Below are positions 1 to 10,400 of a stretch of DNA of 64,000 bases, piece after piece. How positions within the stretch are numbered: position 1 is the first letter of the stretch; every line of letters begins with the position of its first letter. The notes beneath the pieces are model-generated. The model had not been told where the DNA came from. It searched no databases and saw nothing but the letters and a program-made list of their open reading frames with translations. The translations under genes and the position numbers were made by a program. The stretch is from Argyresthia goedartella (Eukaryota; Arthropoda; Insecta; Lepidoptera; Argyresthiidae): contig OX463824.1 of the NCBI GenBank assembly GCA_949825045.1, forward strand, positions 28,738,001-28,802,000, in the 5' to 3' direction.

Positions 1-470
1 TTTTAGTGTGTCGGTGTGTTTGATGTATTTCCGTGGCACCGTCAAGCGGTCAAACGTGGAGGGATTTTAATGCGGATTTCGGTAAATGATAGAAGACTTC
101 CCTGCGATGTTTCTTGAGATATATTTTCATAAAACCGGTAAGTAGTTCGAAAGATTTCAGCTCAACAAGCGAAAGCGGTCAAACGCGTGGCGGATTTTAA
201 TGTGGATTTTTGTAGTTGGTAGTAGACTTTACTGCAATGGTTCTTAGATATGTTCCATTAAGATCCGTTTAGCAGTTCAAAAGTTATGAGCTTAAGTAAT
301 AGGGGTCAAACGGGCGGACGAATTTTATAATGCGATTTTTGTAGTAGTGACTTAACTGTGATGGTTCTTAGATGATTTGCTAAAATCGGTTCAGTAGTTC
401 TAGAGTTGTTTGGGGTTTATATATTTTTTGCATATTTGAAATTAATGATTTGAGTTTTGAGTTTTTTAAA
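1..470. repeat. Degenerate tandem repeat, LINE 3'-tail type
   Basis: Three to four diverged units of roughly 120-140 bases. Each carries a phrase like 'gcggtcaaacg', then a 'gga(c/t)(g/t)(a/g)attttaatg' block, a 'ctgcgatggttcttagat' block and an 'aaaatcggttcagtagttc' block. The same phrases recur at 12.8-13.5 kb. Such sequences are common in moth introns and I take them for amplified 3' ends of a LINE or satellite-like derivative. No coding potential. Confidence 0.6.
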
Positions 471-589
471 CTGTACGGTTATATAAATGACCCTTGTTAC
501 TACAAAAAAGGTTACACATAGTTTAACCTCAAAACAAACGTCAAATACATTTTTATCTTGTTGATAAATCAGCCGGAAGTTCCATAAAC

Positions 590-830
590 TTACATAGACT
601 TTAGAACTTGACCTACTGACCTTGACCTTGAGGGGGGAGAGGGGGAGGGGGGTAGATGCCCCTACTACTCCCCCGCCGCGGAAATGCCTAATGGCTGAGA
701 TATGATTTTTTAAAGTTTTGAGGTTATGTTGTTAAAATAAAACAAACTTTAGACTGACCTCGAAATTGAGAGGGGGAGGGTGATAGATGCCCCCCTACTA
801 CTCCCCCCCGCGGAAATGCCTAGTTGCTTT
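590..830. repeat. Two-copy G-rich direct repeat
   Basis: A block with 'gagggggaggg' followed by 'tagatgccccctactactcccccc' like sequence and 'gcggaaatgcctag/aat' occurs at about 620-692 and again at about 762-825. It is non-coding sequence upstream of the first visible exon. Family unknown. Confidence 0.5.
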
Positions 831-839
831 CTTCGAAAG

Positions 840-1914
840 GGTAATTTTTCTGCCTCAACAGCGTTCTCCTCCACAAATGCTCCATAATCATCAAAATTTA
901 CATGAAAAGTAGCCACAATAACGTACTTCTAGCCAGTCGCTTTTGTTTGCATACGCTTCGCTCCGCTCCGGTTTAGCTTCTTCAACGTTCTAACCTAACT
1001 TATATCCCGATTGAAAAGTAGCCACAATAACCTACTCTAGCCTGTTGTTTTTGCTTGTAAATATGGAGAGAACAAGAAAATATAACATTCGCGAAACTAC
1101 TAGAAAACGGAATGGCGTCATGAAAGCGTCCATTTTGGTTGAATTGGTTGGCCGCCCAACCAACAACGCGGACATCACCCCAACAAAATGCGTTCCATTT
1201 TAAACAAAAATTACAACTTTTTTATTTATCAAAAGTGATATTTTACGAAAAAAATACCAAATTAACTTTGATTGACGTAAAATAAATAAATAAACATAAA
1301 TTGCAAGTTCAATTAACATTTTTATTAAAATAGGAATTACCAAAAAACGATTACACATTTCCTCCTTTTTTTAGAGAATTCTTATCTTTTCAAATATGCG
1401 TACAGCGAAACGTAGGTAATGTTTTTTGACCACAGACCAGATTTAAACATATTATTTGCGTTTCGTTACATAATTTTACAAAGTATTTTCAGATTTTCAA
1501 AAAATCATATCTTAAAAACTATTGAGTTCCTCAACCTGAAACTTTCAGGAAGATGATCAAATGACCCCAACTTTACGCTAATAAAGTTTGGACGCCATAG
1601 CGAGTACGTCATCCGCTAAAGGGAGCGAAACAGCCTCCTATTGTTTATTTGTTTTTTTTTCTTCAAATACAGCTAATTCTGATACAAATAAACATTTAAT
1701 ATTAATTGTATATTTGTAAGAGCAATTACTATTTGTATACCGACATAATATAACTAAGCACAAAACTCAAACTCTGCAATAAAATATTTTTTTCGATAAC
1801 ATCGGATGCGTTCTGTTTACCAGAGTTAGCGATGAACGAACAAAATGGCGATACAAATAATCTCTTGTATGGCCGCTCAACAAATTGAAATAAATGTCGA
1901 ACGTCCTTTATCAT
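840..1914. other. Intronic sequence, no gene seen
   Basis: AT-rich intron. A short phrase 'gaaaagtagccacaataac' is repeated about 110 bases apart (903 and 1015). No open frame with family resemblance and no exon with BIR-type sequence was found. Confidence 0.4.
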
Positions 1915-1917
1915 GCT

Positions 1918-2161
1918 GCAGCCTTATGGCGTCACTTCAAGTTCATAGCGTGTGTCTATGGTTCATCTCATGCTCATACAATTTCATCGATTGCGGGGTA
2001 TCACCGAAGGCTTCTAGGCTTCATTCAATGAGCTTGGGTTTGGCCTCCATTATAATGCTAACTTGCGTGATACCAATTTGACAGATGAAGCTGGTGCAAG
2101 GTGTCAAACGTAAAAGTCTATATGAAGTTCATAGCTCAGACGAGTTACGCCATAAGGCTGC
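1918..2161. mobile_element. Small non-autonomous DNA element (MITE-like)
   Basis: About 244 bases bounded by an imperfect inverted repeat: 'gcagccttatggcgtcac' at 1918-1935, and its near-complement at 2144-2161 with one mismatch. No coding capacity. Target-site duplication not clear, so the exact ends are uncertain. Confidence 0.45.
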
Positions 2162-2264
2162 TGGTCGGGGTGACTTCGTAAATAATTAGGGTATCGCAAG
2201 TCGCCCGCTTCGAGTGACGCGACATGAGCGGGCGCAAACTATAGCTGAACCGCTGCACAGTGGA

Positions 2265-2760
2265 CGGATTTAGAATTTGCGCACATATGTTTTTTACTCG
2301 ACTGCCTTCAGAAGGGAGGGGTTATGTTTTTCGACTGTATGTAGTATGTGGGTATGTATGTAGATTTCTTTGTTCCCTGCTACAGCCTGAACTGCTCGAA
2401 GGATTTTAACATATGAGGTGTCGTTAGTTTTGTCGTGAAAGCGCGAGTGATACTGGGTACATTAAAAACAATAAAAAATAAAAGGGCAGATTTTAGACGA
2501 CATATTGTAAGTTCAAAAATATTTTTTTTCACCAAACCTTTCGAGTGGGGTAAAAAAATGAAGGGTTTCCAATAGCAATTCCAAATATAGGTATAACTTC
2601 CAGTTTAAGTTTCAAGGGAAATTTAAAAAGTATATCGAATATCACTATCAGCGCACAGATCCAACTAAGGGCCATGTACAGGGTATGTACCGTCACTCCG
2701 GTGTATTTCCTTAAAGTTAAAAAGTAATTACGTAGCATTAGTTAAAAAGAGATAAGGCGG
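2265..2760. other. Dispersed-repeat-like intron sequence
   Basis: Contains phrases such as 'ggaggggttatgttttt' and 'cgactgtatgtagtatgtg' that resemble repeats seen widely in moth introns. This is familiarity, not a search result. No exon recognised. Confidence 0.3.
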
Positions 2761-2822
2761 AGATTCTTACCTTTCTTCATTTATTAAAACGTTGAACAAG
2801 AAATCTGTAAAATTTTATCTAT

Positions 2823-2900
2823 CTATCTAACCAGCCTCTCACACCCACTGCTGAGTAATGACTAACCAGCCTCTCACACCCACTGCTGAGTAATGCCTCC
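2823..2900. repeat. Tandem duplication of about 38 bp
   Basis: The phrase 'taaccagcctctcacaccca' plus 'ctgctgagtaatg' occurs twice head to tail, at about 2826 and 2863, followed by a shorter doubled 'attgattcctgt'. Simple local slippage duplication in the intron. Confidence 0.7.
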
Positions 2901-3524
2901 TCTTCATCATGCCATTGATTCCTGTCCATTGATTCCTGTTGATTTGATTTTATATTTAAAAACAATAATAAAAAAACCGACTGCATAAAATAACCATTAA
3001 AAAGGAAAAAAGACATGCTCTATAATTTAGTGTGAAGAGTAAGTAATACAGTGTACCGTGTATTATATTGTATTATGTACCTACATAAATAACAGATATA
3101 TTTTAATGTATTACAAATAAAATTTATATGTTTTAAATTATTGCAGGCGGGGACATACAAATCCAAAAAACATTGTAGGTATCTAAAATAAATCGAACAT
3201 TAACAAAAACCATTAACTAGATATCAATTAAATATATTTGGGTTATTAGTTTGAATCTGTCCTCACAAACGAGGACGCGGATGTACTTGTAGCTTTGTAG
3301 GTAAAGTACGGAGAGTCAGCGGCCTGGAAGTATTTAGTGTGAGGAGGTGTCAGGTTTAAGCCCACTTTCATCCTGTTTGAACACCTAGGGCCAGGAAGAG
3401 TCCTGAAATAGTCATAGCCTAGAGCAGTGTCATCTGCATAACAGGTGATGTCTACCTCAGCTTCAGGTATTTACAGCGTCTTCAGTCGATCTGCCGTAAC
3501 GAAAACCAAGTTGCAATTAATTAC

Positions 3525-3680
3525 TTCTGGCCCCACCCTAGGATTCCCTGAGTCGTGAGAACCAGAAACAGCGACATATAAACATCCAACACGCGTTGTT
3601 TTCTGTATCCCCAGCCGGGGATCGAACCCGGGACCTCTCGCATGGTAGGCTTAGCCGCTACCGTAGCGCCACAGGGGTCG
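3525..3680 (-). mobile_element. tRNA-derived SINE, family B, reverse copy
   Basis: Read on the minus strand it begins with a tRNA-like head, 'gacccctgtggcgct', has a B-box-like 'gggttcgatcc', and runs into the shared body with 'gtcgctgtttctggttct' and 'cacgactcagggaatcct'. The same family occurs at 6241, 11451, 15518(-), 18489 and 20768, with a tail only at 33590. Non-coding. Confidence 0.75.
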
Positions 3681-4084
3681 CCGTGTGCCCTGATTGCCTT
3701 TTGTGTGTTTCTACTCTCAAGTTTTATGCCCCTTGTCTCTTCGGCTGAAATAGTCGACATGCGCTCGAGTCACACTCATAGCAGCTTTCCCCCACCGACG
3801 CCGCGTACCATCCGCGCGGAATTTCCAAGAAGTGCAAGAAAAGTATGGAGCTAATACTCCATTTTTTTTTTGTAAAATGAATATTTCTCGTCATTTGTAA
3901 CATTTTGAAGAAAAAGCGCTTCAGAGAACGTCTGATCGCCTTGGTTAGGACTATCGATTGCCATAAAGAAATAATAATATGTTACAAAAAACGTATGTCC
4001 GCAATTTCGAAATCCATCCCACTGTGCGCCGTAAACGCGACCCCCGCGGTACGTGAAAATAATGTTACGTGTAGCGGATACAAG

Positions 4085-4225
4085 GCTCCTGCAGACCATC
4101 GCTTCGCGAGGGTCAAGTTTACGGCGGGATCAGGAAATTAAGGACAAACCACTTTTGTGCGGTGGTACGGAACGCTTCGTGCGCGAGTCTGACTTGCTCT
4201 TGGCCGGTTTTTTGAAGTAATTGTC
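4085..4225. repeat. Dispersed repeat fragment before exon 1
   Basis: The stretch with 'cttcgcgagggtcaagttta' and 'cttcgtgcgcgagtctgact' followed by 'ttggccggtttttt' closely resembles a repeat end I recognise from many moth introns. It ends about 45 bases upstream of the first exon. Family assignment not possible by eye. Confidence 0.45.
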
Positions 4226-4266
4226 TTGTTCTACGTGAGTTGTAATTTCCTCCCCGCACCCACCAG

Positions 4267-4468
4267 ATGGGCGCTCCCCGCTCGCATGGCGCAGGCCGGC
4301 TTCTACCACCAGCCCTCGCCCAGCGGCGACGACCGCGCCATGTGCTTCACCTGCATGGTCTGCCTCGTGTGCTGGGAGAAGTCGGACGAACCCTGGGTGG
4401 AGCACGAGCGTCACTCGCCCAACTGCCCGTTCGTGCGCGGGGAATACACACACAACGTGCCCATTTCC
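4267..4468 (+). CDS. Bruce: Bruce exon 1 (window numbering): BIR domain zinc site
   Basis: Acceptor cag|A, donor TCC|gtgagt. Contributes one base to an upstream codon, then 67 codons. It carries the diagnostic BIR zinc ligands in C-x2-C-x16-H-x6-C spacing (CFTC ... EHERHSPNC), preceded by the BIRC6-type RWALP...MAQAGFYHQP segment and the GDDRAMCF strand. This domain binds caspases and IBM-type antagonists. The amino-terminal helix of the BIR fold must come from an exon upstream of the window or one I could not recognise in 1-4266. Ends in phase 0. Confidence 0.95.
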
Positions 4469-7400
4469 GTGAGTACCTTCGCTGTGCATGGTATTTATCG
4501 TATTTAAATAATATTTGAGACCTAAAAGCATAAAAGGCACGTGTTTTCAAAACACTTCTTAGAGACAGTAAGTGACAGCTATGCTGAAGTCTCCCTTTTC
4601 TTTTCTATGGCGCAGGAAAAATGAGAATGAGATTGACACATAGCTCTGTTTATTAATTATAGCGCATATTACGTAAATTCCGCTGTAGGTCCTTTTTCGC
4701 GCCAAACTGTAAACTGACAGTTTAAATCCGCATTTTAAGTAGTATTTTAATTTTCATTTTGGTTGTGGTATATTTGACATACGTAAACATTAAAGACATT
4801 TGATATACGTAAACATTAAAGCAAAACTGCATCAATTCAGGTTTCTTACACTACACTGAACACACAAGAATACACTACACTGAATACACAAGAATACACT
4901 GCACCGACGAAACTTAGATAGACACGTATCACAGTTTTTCGAAGTCGGATGGCACTCACACAAATGAAATGCGTCCCAGGTCTCGCCTTCTGGACTGTAC
5001 CATTTTCGTCCATTATGACCACTTCCTATTTCGCCTAGCTTATAATTTTTGGGTCAGTTCGACAAGTCCCCATTATAACAAGTTTCCATTTTGAACAATT
5101 TCCATATTGTGACAAGTGTTCAAATTGACTACACCACATATGTACCACTTCCCGTATCTTCAGCTTTTCGTCTGTAAGTCAAGGGCAAACACTCTCTTTA
5201 CTTAACCAACCCTCTTCTCCTCCATCTCTTTATTTAACAACAAGTAAAAAGCTGATTATATTTGGGAAATATTAAACTGCACATCAAAAATACTGATTTG
5301 CACAGCAAATATCAGGGCAAAATGCTGCCCTAGCTCAGGTGAAGTGTTAGGTTGAACATGCAAGAACAACAAAAATACTTAAAACATAAACTTGAGTACA
5401 CACAAAACATTTAAAACATAAAATGTGTTTTTGCGGATCCTTTTTTGCTGTGCAAATCAGTATTTTTCATGTGCGATTAAATACTAGCCGCAATATTCAT
5501 ATATAATATGGAAAATTGGAAAGTGGTCTGAAGTTGTTGAATTGGAAGTGGTCAAATTGGAAAGTGCTAAGAACCTTTTCATAATCTATACAAGTACATC
5601 CTGAAACTAAATTACTGCTTGAATCTTTCACTACACTCAGGATGCTACCTCTAGCAGTCACAAATACTAGTAATCCTGTTTATAACTGGAGCAATGTACA
5701 CTCACTACGTTTCTCTCTCTCACGTGTTTATAACTGGAGTAATGTACACTCACTATGTTTCTCTCTCTCACGTGTTTATAACTGGAGCAATGTACACTCA
5801 CTACGTTTCTCTCTCTCACGTGTTTATAACTGGAGCAATGTACACTCACAACGTTTCTCTCTCTCACGTGTTTATAACTTGAGCAATGTACACTCACTAC
5901 GTTTCTCTCTCTCACGTGTTTATAACTGGAGCAATGTACACTCACTACGTTTCTCTCTCTCACGTGTTTATAACTGGAGCAATGTACACTCACTACGTTT
6001 CTCTCTCTCACGTGTTTATAACTGGAGCAATGTACACTCACTACGTTTCTCTCTCTCACGTGTTTATAACTGGAGCAATGTACACTCACTACGTTTCTCT
6101 CTCTCACGTGTTTTTCTAGATTTCACTGTTCAAGAACCTGTAAATTGTAGTGTTGAATCGTTTCTCGTTAGCACTACCCAGGGGGTAAGTGTAGGGCTGT
6201 GGGATTCAAGTGTTTGTTGCGGAAGTGAGCAACTATTTTGACGGCCTCTGTGGCGCAGCGGTTGTGGCTCTGCCTACCACGCGAGAGGTAGCGGGTTCGA
6301 TTCCCGGCTAGGGCTAAAGAAAAAAAAAACTCAGGTCTTGGCTGTTTATGTGTGTGACGTCCCGGTTTCTGGTACCCACGACACAGGGTAGCAATTTACT
6401 TCCCTGTATGTAAATGTTTATGTTTATTTCTCCCTCTCATTAGTCTTTATATATATAATCAGCGCGTAAAGCTGTCTACTCTGATGAAGGAGACAACCTG
6501 ATGAAACCTACATCTTTGGACATATTTTATGACAGTTCCGGAAATATTGTACCAAGTCAGTCATCACAATGCGTACACGCAGACTAGACGTCTTTCGCGC
6601 GGTAAGAGTCTTATGGCCGATTTCACCAACGATCCTTATCTTTTAGGGGACACTTTATTTCTTTCAGGGGCCACCTAGCGTTTGTTTCGATTTACTCTAA
6701 GTGTAAGGGTCATCTAGGCTCCTTGGGGACCTCCTAAATATAAGAGTCTGGCCACCGAAATAATCGCTAGACAGCCAGGAAAAAGAGTGTCCCTTAACTG
6801 TTGGTGAAATCGTGCATTAGATCCAGAAACAAGATAACCCATCTCCAATTACCATATGTTTTGATGCTGTAGGTCATGAACGCGACGGCGCCCGCAGTTT
6901 CCACTCCTGACATTACGGTGGTGTCCCGCGGTTATTCGGGAGATCTCATCGCCAGCGGCACCTCAGAGGGCAAGGTTGACGTGTGGCAGTTCGACTGCGG
7001 CTTGAAGCTGGTCAAGTTTATGAACATGTCGCCCTACGACTCCATATTCAGCGGGATCCTGTCGACCGATTCAAACAAAGTCTGGTCGGCTAGCTTGGAG
7101 AAGGACACTTGTAAGTATACTTGGACGATTGCTTCTATATTGTTTCAAATGCTTTTGGGGTAAAAGTTATGCATTTTAGCCGTAGGGAAATAGGTCATGT
7201 GGCTATAAATAATGTTTTATTATCGGACAAAACTGGCAGTGTAGATTATCTTTGATACCTAAATTTACGTTTCATTGTTTCCGTTATCAGTTTTGTTCGG
7301 GGTCATCATTACAAATGGTCCTTGATAGTGTAGAAGATAACACATTTCTAGGAATATATTCCAACATTTTAATTAATTCATTTCCTGCTAGATGTGTGTG

Positions 7401-10400
7401 TGCCACTGTATGTACTGTCCAAGTCTAGTTAAATGGCCATTTTTTACTGAGGTTCACGACAAAATGAAAGTTGAATACTATCACTTTTTTATTTAAACTG
7501 ATATTTTATTAAATGTAACCTATACTATCATCGCATTAAACTCTTAAGGAATCTTTCTTCCTCACTGGTTATTCCGACTTCTTTCGTAATTTTCCAGTAT
7601 CTACTTTTCTAGTTAGTTCTCGTACTGGAGAATGGATTATTGTATTTTACCTTTTCCTATAGAGCAAGGAGGCAACCATTGCCATTTTAATACACACAAG
7701 TACAAGTACAAACTTCAACGCGAGCGAGTATCGATAAACAGGGTCGATGCGAACTTGCGCCGCACTGTGACAAAGGTGACGCAGCCTTCGCGGGAGTGCG
7801 GGACGTCACCCCCTACGGGACTTCCTCTTTCCTCTCTGGCCATCTTTCCTGACTTGGACTATACAATAGGTTAAACGGAATGTGTATTGTTTCAGCCACA
7901 TACGACCTCGAGCTTACGGCCATGGCTTTCATAGGCATGAACTCATCACAAGAGACCTACGCTCAAACTCACAATGCAGAGGGGAACGAAAAAGAAACCA
8001 CCAACAATAAGACGAAACCTGCTCTCATCACTGCCATAACTATCACAAGGACAACACTACCATCAGATCAACCGATCAAGGAGGAAAACGCGAGCAAAGT
8101 ACTCTTCGACTCCGGACCAGATAAATCCAAAGAGAGTGTTCAAGCGATGAACGACGAAAACGAAGCAAAGAGCAACCTTACATCCACCAACAAGATGTTA
8201 TTCCTTCTTACCTACGACATACACAGTTCCTTAGCGGGCTCTATCACCACAGTGGTCCACACCTCTAACAGCAGTGGAAACTCCAAGCCGGGAGGCAGCA
8301 AGAAGGAAAAATCCTGCACCATCACGAGAACAGACGACGCGAACATCTATGACGAAATCAGCCTCCAATACTCCGACGACGACACAGAGCTGCCTCAGTG
8401 CGCGAAGAACTTGCTAGAAGACTCCATTAGCAACGTCATCAACCTGAACGCGTCTTCGAGTAAGGATGACTCCAAGTACTGGGACCCGGATCAGAAGCAC
8501 ATCATATTCACGAAGCCGTTCAAGGTGGTGCCTCCGCCGCCGCCCACCGCGCTGCTGCCCGAGCTGCCCGAGTCGGGCCAGGGTAGCATGCTCGACTTCG
8601 TGGGCAAGATCTCGCAGCTCAAAAGCTGGAAGAGCGGCAAACTTGACTCGTTCGGCACCAAGCTGGCGGACCAGACGGACGCCGGGGTGATGTCCTCCGA
8701 CCCCATCACGCACTACCTCAACCTGAACGGGCCGCTCGAGATCTCCGACCTCAAGTGGTACGAGGGCGGCGACGGCACCGGCAAGTTCAAGGTCATCGAC
8801 CTCATACCCAAGGGCGGCACGCAGACGGCGGTCAGCAACAGCAACAACGACGGCTTCGACAGCGACCCTCCGCCGGACGAAGTTGTCACGCAAGCCATAG
8901 CCATACAATGTCTCAGTCTTCCCAACAAGTTGACCCTTTCGGAACGCTCGAAAGTCACGCACCTGATGCCGACAGAGGATAAGGAACATCTCTTGGTAAT
9001 CATCTCTAGCGTCGATCCGGAAAAGGTCAAGTGCGATACGAAGCAAGACGCGATGGACGTCGACGGAGACGTCAAGATGGAGGTGGACGAGGCGGCCGCA
9101 CCGACTGACTCCCCCGAGTCTAAAGCATACTTCCTTCTATACAAAATCAACAACAAAACCTCCATTTACACTCTGGATGACAATCCTGTGTCCTTCAAGG
9201 AACTACCGTACAGGGAGAGTCCAGTAGACATTTGCCTGCTCCCGGCAGACAAGCAAGACCAATACTCCTTCGCCTCCGTTGGAGTCGACGGCAGTCTGAG
9301 ACTGTACTACCTTCCAGACTTCAAGATCCTTTTGGAGAAACGCGTCCCCAAAGGGCAGTTCACTTCGGTGGTGTACTGCGCTAGTGTGGAGAGACTGAGT
9401 GTGTCGACCAGACACGGCATGATATACTTCTACGCTCTCAACAGCGGCGAGAAAGACTCGGCGGGAGATGTTGACGAGGACGAGTTCGCGAACATCGACT
9501 TCGATATGCTCCAAAAAGCCCCGAGAGACGAGGTCTGCGGACCGACGACAGCACCAGTCATCCTGGCGAACAAGTCGGACCTGGATATGACGGACTTGGA
9601 AACACTTATCTCGTTAACTGGATCGCGCGGCACGAACACCACAGTGCCGTACAGCGCCGTCGTTCCAGGCTTCTGGTGCGAGCTGTCCCCGGCGCAGCGC
9701 TCCAGGTCCGATCACCAGAATAACCGGACCTGGAGACTGCAGAACACTTCTTCCACCTGGGACGAACACGTTTTAGAATTGACGTTGCCGTACAGCGTTT
9801 CGCTGGCGCACATAGAATTCAGCTTCACCCTGCATATACCGTGTTCAGCGAATTTACCGACCATTCAAGTGACGCTGCTGAAACAGAATCTACATGGAAT
9901 CGGGTATAAGAAAGACGCGTCTTTCGGCGCGAGACCCGACTCGCCTATTCGCTTTCCGCTAATTGACGCGGATATGTCGTCAAACTTGGAAAACCCGGTC
10001 AATAGCGAGGAGTACCTACAAGCCCATAATGCTGAGATTTTAGCCGGGCCCGTACTTCTTTCATCAGGGTTAGATTTGACGCAACAATCCGGAACCCTAA
10101 TATTGACGAGCCCACGATTATTCAGGGCCAGAGGACGCACCTTCCTGATTCACATAAAAACCCTGTTCGACCCTGCGAAGGACATTAGCAAGGGATCTAC
10201 CGACCCTTTCAAGATGTCTCTGCTGAAATCAGGGGAGAGTAATTCCTCGAAGAAGTCTGGATTTATCGGCTGTGACTGGCTGCATCAGATATCTATTACT
10301 GTTCTCAGCAGCCCGCATACAGAGGTGCCTCTAGAAAGGCAGCAACGCATAGCTATGCTGGAATCAAACGGATTTCTAAATACACTCTTCGAGATAGCCA

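Noticed and set aside
1845..2081. Upstream Bruce exon carrying the first half of the BIR domain
   Set aside because: Translation has no BIR features and overlaps a MITE-like inverted repeat; no suitable exon was found in 1-4266.
3642..3854. 70-codon frame near 3.7 kb
   Set aside because: Begins inside a reverse SINE copy; no splice context or similarity.
4267..4468. A baculovirus-derived iap gene
   Set aside because: The BIR segment has BIRC6-specific residues and is spliced into a 44-exon host gene collinear with BIRC6.
4226..4507. ATG at 4226 as the start of a small BIR protein
   Set aside because: The ATG lies in the pyrimidine/intron part before the acceptor at 4266; the BIR reading frame starts mid-domain and continues by splicing at 4468.
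5642..6241. A 199-codon frame with repeated VYNWSNVHSLRFSLSR-type peptide, and its minus-strand twin
   Set aside because: Pure product of a 48-bp minisatellite whose period is divisible by three; no upstream or downstream exon context, no family.
6241..6320. tRNA genes at the tRNA-like heads (6241, 11451, 18489, 20768, 24533)
   Set aside because: Each is followed by a conserved non-tRNA body and tail and is repeated; anticodon-arm and acceptor pairing is poor. They are SINEs.
8414..9046. 210-codon minus-strand frame inside exon 3
   Set aside because: Shadow of GC-biased codons in Bruce; composition (Arg/Val/Leu/Ala) and complete overlap with a well-supported exon.
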